The notes: generated by a model not told the origin, from the sequence alone. Shown: positions 44,938 to 55,423, counted from the first letter of the stretch. The stretch: 64,000 nucleotides of DNA from Zopfochytrium polystomum (GCA_025765615.1 JAIVFJ010000006.1:434001-498000); one strand, 5' to 3'. Program-made: numbers and translations.

Positions 44938-46429
44938 ACAACATCAAACATCATCTTCCACTTAGGGGGGAGGATTCTAGGGATAAGTGAAAGATGATCA
45001 CCGGCACTGTATTGCCAATTAGATGGAGAATGCTTGGAATAAGTGAACGATGATCATCAGCGCAGAGTTGCAAAGTGGTCTCAGCATGGATTGGCACCAA
45101 CTTGGCATGGTCTTCTTGGTGCCAGGCTGCTGCCTAGGAAAACACTCTATCTATTTTAGCCAAATGAATCTGGACTCAGGATTCGAACTATGGAATACAC
45201 TATTATTGCTGGGCTTACTTGACCCTGGCTAGGGACCTCAACTCACACATATTGACTGCTTCAGCTTTTATACACAGACATACTAACACACTACTCCAGG
45301 TCCCACATCACAGGAAATTCGACAGCCATACCTGAGTCCTCACCTCAATTGCATCACTCTGATGAATTATCCTAACCAACTTCTGTGACAAAACACAATG
45401 TTCCTTGAAATAACTTTTGCCTCATTCCGAGGAGTATCAACGTTTATCTTTATTGGACACTCAACACTAACACTTTTTCAGAGCAAACTATAAACAAGCT
45501 CAACCTTGCAAGATTGCTGAAGTTCCATTCTCATCTGAGATTCTTCCTTAGCCGAACCAAATCTAACTGACTCTAGATTTCAAACTGCTCTTAATAGAGT
45601 CACTCCAGAACAGCTATGTTCTTTGAATGCCTCATGCATTCATCCAGCATGCATTCATGCAGCATAACCAGGATCTGGAAGCTTCAGAGATTGCCCTCAA
45701 CTTTTGTAATCTGACCAGAAACTTTGTGGTTTTGGCTTGGATGTTAGACTTGACAAAAACATTCTGCTGATTCTTTAACGAGGCAGAGTAGAAGACATCA
45801 GGCGAAGTCTTTGTTCCCTTTGCTTGCACTAACACTCTTCTACCAGCATAAATTCCACAACATCATATGGAGACTAACGGCAAATCATCATCAAGCAATC
45901 AACAAACATCTGGATATACTAACTCTCACTAATGCTTTCTACCACTAACTTTGTCTCTATCTTTATTCTCCACTCTAGACCAACAAAAACAATAATCAAC
46001 CACCTCATAGTCAAACAGTCACAATTACCATTCACATCATCAAACTATTCAATATGCAGCAGTCTCAGCAAAATTCAGGAGAATCTTCAACCATTCATTA
46101 CTGCAGATCAGCTTCAGAAACAACACCAACATCACCACTTTGCTCCATTCAGTCACCAGTCACCTTGAACCATCTTTGAACTTGATTTTGCCAGTTGAAC
46201 AAGTTGAATTGGAGTTGCATTCAGTTTTCTGCAGTCTCAACAAAGTCAGACAAAGCATCAACCATTCCCCACAGCAGAGTCACTCCAGAAAACAACAACT
46301 TCCTCCATTCGGTCAGCATTCAGCTTCAGCAATCAGAATTGGAAGAAGTTAAACTGGAATTGGTAAAAAGTATCAACCACATGGTAATCCACAGCGAAAG
46401 TGAATCGGATAACGGTGTACAGCTCTGGT

Positions 46430-46850
46430 GTTGGAGGTGACGGCACGACGGGTTGGATTCCGTGCTACTGCAATTAACGTCACCCCCAGTGGGCCTTACT
46501 GGGAGCACTATAGGCATGACTGTGGAAGGCCGGACCGATGTGGCAGACCGGCAATGTGAAATCAACCGAAGGCCCACGAACACCGAAGTCCCAGCTTGTA
46601 GGCTAGTGTGGCCTGGACCTGTGTCAGAGGAGGTGGAGTCCTGAGCAGGGAGCCCATTCCGCAAGGAGTACCAACCAGGAGACAGTTATTCTTCTGATGT
46701 GCCCAGGCGAGACGCAGGGGAAAGCGTTGAGGGCAAGCTGTGTATGGGGGAGTGGTCGCCTCGCCTCATAGGGTACTGGGGGGAGCCCAGACCAGCATCG
46801 TGCGGAAGGCTCACCTGTGCAGAGTTTTCTCTCAAGCTTTCTTTTGTGTG
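46430..46850. other. GC-rich segment of unknown origin inside Copia-2
   Basis: About 420 bp, clearly richer in G+C than the surrounding AT-rich Copia remnant, absent from the left arm. Open frames of 60-110 codons run both ways but none is recognisable. It is not rRNA or tRNA as far as I can tell. Confidence 0.4.
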
Positions 46851-47310
46851 CAGGGTATCTTAGAAAATCTGAACTAATTTTCCCTAAAGTTTCTTAAAGT
46901 TAAAACCATCACAAGTAGATTCTATTTCTCTACAACCACAAAACAAACATAACACTTTAAAATTTGGAATCCACCACAAACTTCTTACCTTCAGCTTTTG
47001 AAGTTATTGAACAACCCACAAATGTCAACAAAACCTGGAACAAATGGGCCTACAAGGTCAAACTTTGTGAAGACAGCAGCATTGAGTGCTTCTATGCACT
47101 GCTCATGGCTAAGGGCCCCACTTAGTGTCATTGCATTTATATTCAGAATACTCACCCACCTCTTGTCCTAATCAATAGTCTTTGTTAACTCACTGAAATG
47201 GCTGCCTGAATCAACTTGGACACTGGCGCAGTGGATATCAGCAACACATACCTCAACAGCATATTTTATATATGCCAAATCTGCATCAAGCAGTTCATTA
47301 CCGCCGCACT

Positions 47311-47532
47311 TGTTATGAATCACCCTCTGGAAACCTCTGGAACCTTCTCGAACATTCCTTCATGGAACCTTGTGGAACCTTCTGGAACCTTCTTTGCTTT
47401 CCTGACTTGTCGTGTTATCATTGGTATCATTGTATTACTAATTGCTCTTTCTGGAACTTCCTTTGAGTCTTGACAAGGAAGACTCTCAAAAGTTCCTTCT
47501 CTGCCTTATCCTGTCCTGCCCTGTTCCTGACA
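47311..47532 (+). mobile_element. solo heat-shock LTR, TSD GCACT
   Basis: 222 bp between GCACT repeats (47306-47310, 47533-47537), TGTTATGAATCAC ... TTCCTGACA. It has GAA-CC-TTC-TC-GAA-CA-TTC (47340-47357) and further GGAACCTTC units. The TATA/leader part seen in the 403-bp copy is deleted. Confidence 0.9.
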
Positions 47533-47749
47533 GCACTGACTGCTGGAGTTGAACAGCCACCAAAATCAAACAGTTGACAGGAAAGTGCAAACTTCTGGGA
47601 TTTCTGCATCCTCCATTGTCAGATTAACTCATCATCCACAACGCAAGCTAAGTTAACAATATTTGTTTTTGGTGATTCTGGCAAAAAAAAAAAAAAAAAC
47701 TTCTTCTGCCATTGCCTTGCCTAATCTTTTTACATACTCTGCGAAATGG

Positions 47750-48560
47750 GAGCAATGAAAATCATCCTCAATATGCAGCTGGAACATCAACATGACAGAA
47801 TCTTCTTTCACAAGAAAGTCTATAGCAAGGAGTTAATTCAGTGCCATGCAAACACTATCAACAACCGCACTGCAGTAACTGGCCTTCCCAGTTGTCTCTC
47901 AATCTTCAGCCACGCAGGATCGACAAAGCAACTGCAGATCAGAGACTGTACCAGGCAATACATGACGGCATCAACTACCTTGCAACACACAGGCGACCAG
48001 ACCTTGGCCCAGCAGTTCATATCTTGGTGCCTTCAGCAAGGATCCTAGCAAGCAACACATGAAGATCCTTATTCTGGTTCTCCAATATCTCAATGGTAAT
48101 AGTGAGTATGGTTTATTCTATTCTCGCAACTGCACAGATATAGCCGGTTACTCCGACGCTGCCCATGGTGTCCACTCAGATGGGAAATCACAGTCTGGCT
48201 ACTATGTTCTATTTGGAGGAACAGCTATTAGTTGGACATCTCTTCAGAGCAGTACTGTCATGCTGTCACCGCAGGAAGCTGACCATGTAGCTGTGTCTGA
48301 ACTGGGACGAGAACTTAAGGCACTATCCCAACTCTACTCAGCACTTCAACTTCCATCTCCAACCCCACTTGTCATCTACACTGACAACAGCGGTGTGATC
48401 AACCTCAGTTTAGATGATCTTTACACCAATCGGTCAAAACATATCATGGTAAAGTATCATTATACTCAAGAAATTGTGGAACAAAGGTAGTACGGCTTGA
48501 ATGGATTGCTGGAGGAGAACAGCCTGCAGACTATATGACAAAATCTCTCTCAGCTGCTCT
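47750..48560 (+). pseudogene. Copia-2 RT C-terminus and RNase H
   Basis: Frames switch several times. RT end: INYLATHRRPDLGPAVHIL. RNase H: LQYLNGNSEYGLFYSRNC, AGYSDAAHGVHSDGKSQS, SPQEADHVAVSELGRELKAL, TPLVIYTDNSGV, NRSKHIMVKYHYTQE and GGEQPADYMTKSL. Catalytic acidic residues are present, but the frame is broken at about 48055 and 48490. Confidence 0.82.
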
Positions 48561-48862
48561 CAGTGAATACCATCTGAGTCGCACTGGTCTGTTTCCTCTG
48601 ATTCATTTTTTCTTATCTGTGAAGCTGTTTTCTTCTTTGTTCTTTTTCATTACTTCGACTCATTTTCTTTTACCTCTGAAGTTCAATATGTGCCCCCATC
48701 CATTTTTGTTAGTGTGGTCTGTCCTTTCTGTTCTGCCATCCAATGGCCAGTCATACCTGTTTGTGATTCTTCTTTCTCCGGTGTACGGTTTCCTTAAGTT
48801 GACTATGGCTTAAGGTTTTCCTCCGTGCCGGCCTTTGCTCCTGCCCACAGCTTAGGGGGGAG

Positions 48863-49091
48863 TGTTAGTTTTGGGTCTTTTGGTGTAAGCAGTGTGCAGG
48901 AGCTTTGACCAGTTTCTGCTCTGCAAGGATGACTTGCAGCATTTTGCAAGTGATGGTCCTTGTAACAGTTTTGTATAAAGACAAACACAAGACTGACAGA
49001 ATCCAAGATCAACCTCCCACCACCACCACCTTCAGTAGTGTACACCACAGCAGCCCAACCCATCAATCAGCCACCATAGCAAATTCTTTCA
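48863..49091 (+). repeat. Copia-2 3' LTR
   Basis: Same 229 bp as 42780-43008; followed by target duplication GGGAT. Confidence 0.92.
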
Positions 49092-49448
49092 GGGATTGGT
49101 GCTCAGCCTGTTTTATCTCATTTCTGTGGCCTGCTCTGTGCAGCCCACTGCTCCCTCTGTTTTCTGATGGCTCCAACCTGCAGGAGTATAAAAGCAGCAA
49201 CCTCTCACAGAGATCAAACAAGGAATCCAACCCCCTCCTTGCTGCTTTGACAGAATCCAGTGCAAAACAAGCCAATCTCTCTTCCTCCATTTGCTCTCTC
49301 TTCCATCTCTGCCCACTCACTCCTCTCTCCTCTCTCCATCCTCTCACTCCTCTCTCCCTTTTCCATCATCACTGCTCTTTCTCTCTCTCTCTCTTCATCC
49401 CCACACACACCAAGTCCCTCCAGTCCTGGGTGGGATTTCATCAATTAG

Positions 49449-50080
49449 CATGTTGTTCAGGGCAGATACGAAGACTCGCACAACTTTGGAAAATGGTGTG
49501 ATGCGACTGCGGATTTCCACTGATGAACTTTCTGCAAAGCTTTCTACTTTGTGGTAAGCTGTAATGAAGCGCATTGCAAATGACTCGGATGATTCTGCAG
49601 GTTCCATTTTTATACGTTCAAAATCATCAATAATTTCCTTTGCTAATCCTTGATCTGTTGTTCGATATGCAATCGCAATTTCTCCAAGCAGTGTGTAGGC
49701 AAAAATCTGCCCTCGTCGGGGGAACTGTGGTAGAAGCTCTGGTTCAACATGTCGTCGAATGAGAAGGATACAGTATGCATTCTGGTGTCTGTCCCTTGGA
49801 ACCATTTGACCGGCTCACGCCCGTCTCGTGCAAATGCATAATGCTCGCCAAGGTTAGGCCCCCTGCGTACTCTGCATGTTGGGCCAACATTAGGATCATT
49901 GGGGTCCACTTGATCATTGCGTAATACGTTAATTCGGTCTGGGTCGACGCAGTGGCGGAGACTATTCCTTTTGTTGGATAGTTCTGAAATAAGGTCGTCC
50001 AGCCAATCTCCAAAATTTGCTGCGCCTTTGAGGATAGGGAATGCACGGGAAGCATACTTGATTTGATCACGCTCGCTCAT
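49449..50080 (-). pseudogene. Copia-3 gag, N-terminal part
   Basis: ATG 50080 (MSERDQIKYASRAFPILKGA), chosen because it aligns with the gag starts of the Copia-2 copies; the frame is open further upstream. It contains ANFGDWLDDLISELSNKR, CVDPDRINVLRNDQVDP, then after a frameshift GLAKEIIDDFERIKMEPAES and RFITAYHKVESFAESSS. It is cut at ALNNMLI by LTR-B and continues at 42011. Confidence 0.78.
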
Positions 50081-50955
50081 GCTTGGGAGGAAAATGTGTG
50101 AGAGCTTTGCAGGAGAATAGAAATTTGAAAGGCAGTGATTTCCCTGATTTAGTGGTAACCCTTCGTAGGGAATAGTAGCAGTCTTTAAGTCGACACTCAA
50201 CAAGCGTGACACGACCCTTGATGGTCAAGGTATGGGTGTGGATAGGTGGATAGGTGATGTGTGTAACGAGTTGGTGTTGAGAAAAACAGACTTGTCACGT
50301 TTGGAGCGAAATTGAGTGACTAGATGGGCCAAAATGCAGATGCAGCTTGCAACTCAATATCCCACGAGGCCAAGGACGAATTTGGAGAATCACTGAGTTG
50401 CCCCACGTAGATCAGCAGTTGCTGAGTGCAGAGAAATTGGTTTTAAGCGATTTGGTTGGATTTTGGCTGAGTTGTGAATGTGGGAAGTTGCAGGCAACGA
50501 ATTTCGACGGATTTGGGTGAAATTTGGTGCTAATTGAGTACTGAATTCGTTCAAAACGCGGACAGTTACTATGCAGCAAGGAAGAGATCGAGGATTGCGA
50601 CGTTTGGTGGATAGATAGAACAAAAGGAGTACTTTCAAATGGTGGTAAGCGATTCCTAAAGCAATTGAAAGAAGTTGCAAATGTAAACTCTCGAAAATCG
50701 ACGTTATAAGGTGGCTGATGTTGTGGATGAGTGCTGTTACACACTCTGCGACGCCGCTGCAGCGAAAAACGATCGCCAAAACGTCTTCCCCACTGTTAAA
50801 AGGGGTGTAGACGTGGTGGAATGGTGGGGGTACAAAAACTGAGCAAGTTGGTAGTGTGATGGCAAGTGGCACTGCCTCTGTTTGCTCGTTCTGTGCGCTT
50901 TTCAAGTGTGTTGCTGTGTTCTGCACGTTGTTTATACTCCAGATGATTGGGATGA
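50081..50955 (-). other. Copia-3 5' leader
   Basis: About 870 bp between LTR and gag ATG, without recognisable coding sequence. Confidence 0.5.
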
Positions 50956-50969
50956 GTCACAATTTTGTA
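50956..50969 (-). promoter_or_regulatory. putative primer-binding/cyclisation site of Copia-3
   Basis: In sense TACAAAATTGTGAC, the first 14 bases after the LTR. It is the exact reverse complement of the LTR-internal site at 51088-51101. Relative to Copia-2 it differs at two positions, and the LTR partner differs at the two matching positions. Confidence 0.7.
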
Positions 50970-51215
50970 TGAAAGGAATGACTGCTGCTGATTGTGGATG
51001 GTGGTGAACTACTCTGGTGGACTACTCTCTTGTGATGGTGAAGCTGAGATGGGAGACTGTTGTACAATGTATGCTGTTTGGCTTTATACAAAATTGTGAC
51101 AAAGACCAGGTGACAAAAAATACACCAAATCCTCATCACAGTTGGTGCTCCCATGCACCACAGTGTGAGGTGTTGCTCCTGCACACTGCTTACTGCAAAA
51201 ACCCAAAATCTAACA
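50970..51215 (-). repeat. Copia-3 LTR
   Basis: 246 bp, in sense TGTTAGATTTTGGG ... CCTTTCA, related to the Copia-2 LTR over GTAAGCAGTGTGCAGGAGC. On its upstream side (51216-51230) stands a purine tract (GTTGGGGGAG in sense), which marks a 3' LTR. It may therefore be shared by an upstream element remnant and Copia-3. Confidence 0.82.
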
Positions 51216-52439
51216 ACTCCCCCAACACCTGCAACGACGCCTCCAGACCCACCTCCGGTGGCCTGATCTTCGCGATTGCGGCAGCTCCCTCCAGTTAAGT
51301 ATAAGTAGTGGATCCATAGGTCTTCCATCTGGTGACGAACACTCTCGACTCCCTACCACCGCCGTACTGATCCTGCGAACGGGGCGCTAGGATATTGAAA
51401 AAGAGGTACTGTGAGATTCCTAATCTCACTGATCATGGTCTTAGCTGGGGTCTCCCTAAAAGCTCTTCCCCAGTTGTGACTATGTCATTATATTGGCCCC
51501 CTATATTTCTTTTTATTACCATTCATCACATCCCTCACAGGCTCTAGTGTTTATCACTATAAAAGAGCATCCTGTGTTCCTTGTGATGAATGGGCCTAAG
51601 CACAAGGGGCACGCCCCTTATTCATCCTATTCATTCTTATTTTTACTCATTTTCCTTTTTCTCTCATTTTTCCATACTGAGTGATTCGGTCCCTTTGGCT
51701 TTGCCATTGGGGTTTCTCTGTGTCTTGGACCAGAGGCATTCTGCACTTTCTTTTGTGATTGTGCCACCCTTGTCACACTTTTCTTATGTTTCCCTTTTAG
51801 ATGTGTGATAGCTGCTCTTTTTTGTGTTTAAAGTTTCTTTTGTGTTTGGTGATGGGCTTTAGTGGACTCCAAATACATTTTCCTGTCTGGTGACCCCACC
51901 TTCTTTTGCCCTTTTCAATAGATAGGATTGGTATTTAGGCCGTTGCTCTATTTCCACCTCCTGCCCAGGGTGAGGAGATTTAGAGAGCACAGTCTCACAC
52001 CAGTCAACAAGAAGGGGGGGCAGCAGTTAAAATAGGAGAGGGTTGGAATCACAGGGAGGAGAGGAAAAAGGAGGGAAAACACATACAAAACAACAAAACA
52101 ATAAATAAACAGTAAAGAACAGAATGGGTGGGTGATTCACCAAATGAGGCTGAGCCATCAAACAAAGAGAGTCAGCTCAGAGAATCATGGGGCCATTTCT
52201 TGGCAGAGAGCCACCAGAGCAGAATTGGAGGGGGGTTGGAGGAACTGCAAGAAATGATTGGTGCAGATAAGAAGACGTCACGACAGCCACAGAAAGAAAG
52301 AACGACACACAAAGAGACAACAAACAGACAATTAAATAAAAGATAAAACAAGAAAAAGAGCCAAAACAAAGGAAAATACTAATTGAAAATATAAGTAAAA
52401 ATCATCAACAGAAAGAGAAAGAAAAGCCCTGTCTTCTCA
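51216..52439. other. no gene seen; possible Copia 3' tail then AT-rich sequence
   Basis: 51216-51330 in minus sense could be a Copia C-terminal tail upstream of the LTR. Beyond this I see only short open frames, T-rich and then A-rich stretches (51640-51830; 52060-52430) and no recognisable feature. Confidence 0.35.
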
Positions 52440-52609
52440 CACCACTCATATGAGGCATTACATCATGGTAGCTGGGCATCTGGACTTTGCACTTCTCCCA
52501 CAGAAGTGGTTCTTCCAAAAGTGAGGTTGTATTGCTAGTCGCATGTCTTCAACTCAGCACCTTTCCAATTGAACCGAGCACTCTAACCGCTTGAGCAAGG
52601 AAGCCCTAT
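52440..52609 (-). repeat. tRNA-like SINE candidate
   Basis: The minus-strand sequence right at the heat-shock LTR contains TTGCTCAAGCGGTTAGAGTG, which closely fits a tRNA D-arm/A box. An anticodon-arm-like part and a B-box-like GCTGAGTTGAAGACATG follow about 40 bp on. The acceptor stem is not paired, so this is a SINE head or decayed tRNA rather than a working tRNA gene. The LTR at 52610 inserted next to it. Confidence 0.4.
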
Positions 52610-53012
52610 TGTCAGGAACATGGCAGGACAAGGCAAGGCAAGGTAGAGAAGGAACTGAGAGGAGTGATGATTGTTTTGGAAACAATAATTCACTTGAGGG
52701 ATGGGACAGGTCCCCCATCCCCCTTTTATACCTTTTGAGGGTCTTCCTTGTCAAGACTCAAAGAAAGTTCCAGAAAGAGCAATTAGTAATACAATGATAC
52801 CAATGATACCAATGACAACAAGACAAGTCAGGAAAGCAAAGAAGGTTCCAGAAGGTTCCACAAGGTTCCATGAAGGAATGTTCTAGAAGGTTCCGGAAGG
52901 TTCCATGAAGGAATGTTCTAGAATGTTCCAGAAGGTTCCAGAAGGTTCCAGAAGGTTCCATGAAGGAATGTTCTAGAAGGTTCCAGAGGTTTCCAGAGGG
53001 TGATTCATAACA
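52610..53012 (-). mobile_element. solo heat-shock LTR, long form, TSD CCTAT
   Basis: 403 bp between CCTAT repeats (52605-52609, 53013-53017). In sense it begins TGTTATGAATCACCC, has the HSE array, TATA box (about 52730, GTATAAAAGG), and ends TTCCTGACA. Longest member of the family in the window; the array is expanded compared with 22421 and 47311. Confidence 0.92.
52841..52983 (-). promoter_or_regulatory. heat-shock element array in LTR
   Basis: GAA and TTC alternate every 5 bp. There are five of six units at 52841-52868, six at 52876-52903, ten at 52911-52958 and four at 52966-52983. HSF trimers bind inverted GAA units at this spacing. The array lies 100-250 bp upstream (sense) of the LTR's TATA box. 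Confidence 0.85.
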
Positions 53013-53371
53013 CCTATGACAGTAGTAGAGCAAACACTGAACCAATCGGTTTGCAGCCCTTGTGCGCAATAATAATATAATAGTGGCTGATGATGTAGGT
53101 GTGACACAAGTGTCAGTCAGGGGCTTATGCAGACAAACAATAATAATTCATAAAAGCGGCGGTGTCCAAGCTGAATGCGTGTATAACTTTTGAGACAGGT
53201 GGAATCCTCACAATTATCAGTGAAAAGGTGGGTATACACTCCGTATTTTGAGGCCACAGGCTTGACAGCCTGTCATCCTCACATAGTGTACAAAATAATT
53301 TCTGATTGTTTCTGGGCAACTTCGTGAAGCCATCTACTGTCTTTGCTGATCCATCGGCAAAGCCATCCACT
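53013..53371. other. no gene seen
   Basis: Short unassigned sequence. Near its right end CTGATCCATCGGC (53347-53359) recurs at 54769-54781, on the other side of repeat T. Confidence 0.3.
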
Positions 53372-54756
53372 TGTGAGACTACACCGAGGTCTCAGTGATA
53401 AAGTCAAGGGATTTTATTCGCAAAAACAAGTGTACCTGTCATAAAACCACAAGGATCGGGACCCCTATTATTGCTCCCAGTTCTTTAGTTTCCAAGGCGT
53501 TATCAAAGTGTATTTGCAGCTAACCTGTCTTTATTATTGGGCCTGCTTTTACTTCTTTTGTCTTAACAGTTTCCATTGCGCCAGGGTTTTCTCAACATAT
53601 TTTCTTTTTTGGTGACTAACGGAGACTGCCTGACTGCCTAGGGATGGGGTGCCTGACAAGCTGTACCCCAAGCCTGCCTAATTTATTATTTATTTTCGGC
53701 ACTTGTACATACACGCATAGGTTAGGGGGACTTAGAGCATTTGTGGTGGATGCTCCAAGTCAGGGGGGGTTGACTTGTCAATTTTCTCTCTCTCTGTTTT
53801 TGGGCCATTTCGCTTTTTCCTTTTTTCTTCAATCTGATTTCTGTCCTTTGGCACCAATACAGAGTCCCTTCAAATCCATCTGGCTCGCGACGATGAGGGT
53901 AGCGAGAGGTGGTACACACCCAGGTGAGTACACAGTCCCTTCGGGGGCTCCTCTTAAGGGGCCGCGGGTGGGGAATGCAGCTGGCCCCACCACCGACTGT
54001 GTGACACTGCTGGCTCTGCGTTAGAGCGAGGATCACAGGCACTCGCCCGCTGCGATGACAGCGTCGTCGTCCCCGCAAGGGTGTTGGTGGCTGCGCTCGG
54101 TACAGCCCCCGACACCTGAGAGTTTGATCTACCAGTGCCTGCCTCGGTCCTATTGCTGTGAGTGAGATGTGTGAGTACGAGTGTGATGCGATAAAGCCCT
54201 TTGGTCGAATGATCGTGCCAACGCAGCCCGGCGGGGTGCGTGTACGATCGCAGGTGTTTCTGCGTGTGAGTTCCCTGCTGGTGACCTTCTGACCCCTACT
54301 TAGTCGACTCCCTTCTCTCTCTCCCCCCTGTCGCTGGCGACGACGAGGGGCGCTAGGTCGCGCCCTGTCCATCCCGTTGCTATTAACCGCTCCTGTTGTA
54401 TTTGAGATTAGGTCCTGAGATAAAAACCCCCATTTCCCTCTTCTCTCTCTTTATTCTGCGGTTGTGTTGCGCCCACAGGAGTGCCCTTCTGTTTCCCCTC
54501 GCATCAGCCTGCAGCCACGTGAGTAATTGGTGCTCCAGCACCGATACCTCGGAGGATTGTCCCTCTGAGTGTTCATTCTTTGTGTTTGAGACCCCTGTCA
54601 GACAGAACAGTAGGGGATACTTTGTGGACTAGGCAGGTAGTGGGGTTGAAACACCCCCTAGACAACAGCCCAATAAAGTTAGTTTTAGCCTATTATCTGC
54701 TTTCCTTCACTCTAGGGCCCAGATCCCCGGGTCAAAGGAGTGAGTATAGTCTCACA
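53372..54756 (+). mobile_element. repeat family T, full-looking copy with 10-bp terminal inverted repeats
   Basis: Begins TGTGAGACTA and ends with its exact reverse complement TAGTCTCACA, 1385 bp. TG...CA ends would also fit an LTR. It contains no recognisable protein. Flanks are not a simple 5-bp duplication (CCACT and TACTG), but about 25 bp of similar sequence (TACTGT...CTGATCCATCGGC) lies on both sides. A partial copy is at 23543; an inverted 90-bp piece is at 54975-55066. Confidence 0.55.
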
Positions 54757-55144
54757 TACTGTTTTCACTGATCCATCGGCGCACAGATAAAGACAACATC
54801 GCCAAAGACAAGACAACATCGCTGATGACAAAGATGGAATCAGCAATTGTGGAGGTCTATCAGCCATCTTTGGAGGACTGACACCATTGGCTTCATCAGT
54901 GCACATATGATGGCTTCAGGTGTGCGCTGATTGCCCCTTTTTTTTCTGCTGCTGCTTGGAAACTGAAGACCTGGGAATAAGAATAGGGGTCTTTTATGAC
55001 AAGTACGCTTGTTTTTGCAAATAAAATGCCTTGACATTATCACTGAGACCTTGGTGTAGTCTCGCAGAGGCTGAAGGAAGGACTACTTTGGCTTGTTGGT
55101 GGCTAATCTGGGGACAAGATGTGCTCAATGAAAAAAGCAGCAGC
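54757..55144. other. unassigned, with an inverted end fragment of repeat T
   Basis: 54975-55066 is the T start region in reverse (TTTTTGCAAATAAAATGCC, CACTGAGACCTTGGTGTAGT). The remainder is unrecognised. Confidence 0.5.
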
Positions 55145-55417
55145 TGTTAGTTTTCAGGCCGTTTGGGGCAAGCAGTGTGCAGGAGCTTTGACCTGCCACT
55201 GTGGTGCACAGGGGCACCTAGTGCAAGGATGACTTGCAGCATTTTGCAAGTGATGGTCATTTTCCAAGTGATGGTCCTTGTAACAGTTTGCATAAAGACA
55301 AACACAGGACTAACAGAAGCCAAGTTCACCCTCCCACCACCACCACCTTCAGTAATGTACTTCATCCTCCCCACAACAGCCCAATCCATCAATCAGCCAT
55401 CCTAGCGAATTCTTTCA
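55145..55417 (+). mobile_element. solo LTR related to Copia-2, TSD GCAGC
   Basis: 273 bp between GCAGC repeats (55140-55144, 55418-55422), TGTTAGTTTTCAGG ... TTCTTTCA. It is longer than the Copia-2 LTR because of an extra block near 55190-55215 and a partial duplication of AAGTGATGGTC. Confidence 0.9.
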
Positions 55418-55423
55418 GCAGCA

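Larger units (their letters stand above)
42780..49091 (+). mobile_element. Copia-2: full-length Copia with identical LTRs and dead interior, TSD GGGAT
   Basis: 6.31 kb on plus, flanked by GGGAT (42775-42779 and 49092-49096). LTRs 42780-43008 and 48863-49091 are both 229 bp with no difference I can see. A purine tract (CTTAGGGGGGAG) precedes the 3' LTR. The interior has gag (43608 on), a protease-like part, repeat U, a GC-rich insert, a solo heat-shock LTR and the RT C-terminus plus RNase H. Deletions and frameshifts are throughout, so it could only have moved with proteins supplied in trans. Confidence 0.92.
42017..49443 (+). mobile_element. LTR-B copy 2, split by Copia-2, TSD ATTAG
   Basis: LTR-B sequence at 42017-42779 and 49092-49443, flanked by ATTAG (42012-42016, 49444-49448). 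It starts TGTTGAGATTCG and ends GATTTCATCA. The two parts together make about 1.11 kb. It is shorter than the other copy because it has fewer minisatellite units. A TATA box (AGTATAAAAGC) is at about 49185. It inserted into the Copia-3 gag: removing it joins ALNNMLI directly to DMGVANTF. Confidence 0.87.

Noticed and set aside
50390..50926. 178-codon minus-strand frame in the Copia-3 leader
   Set aside because: No recognisable domain, overlapping frames of similar length, and position in the untranslated leader.
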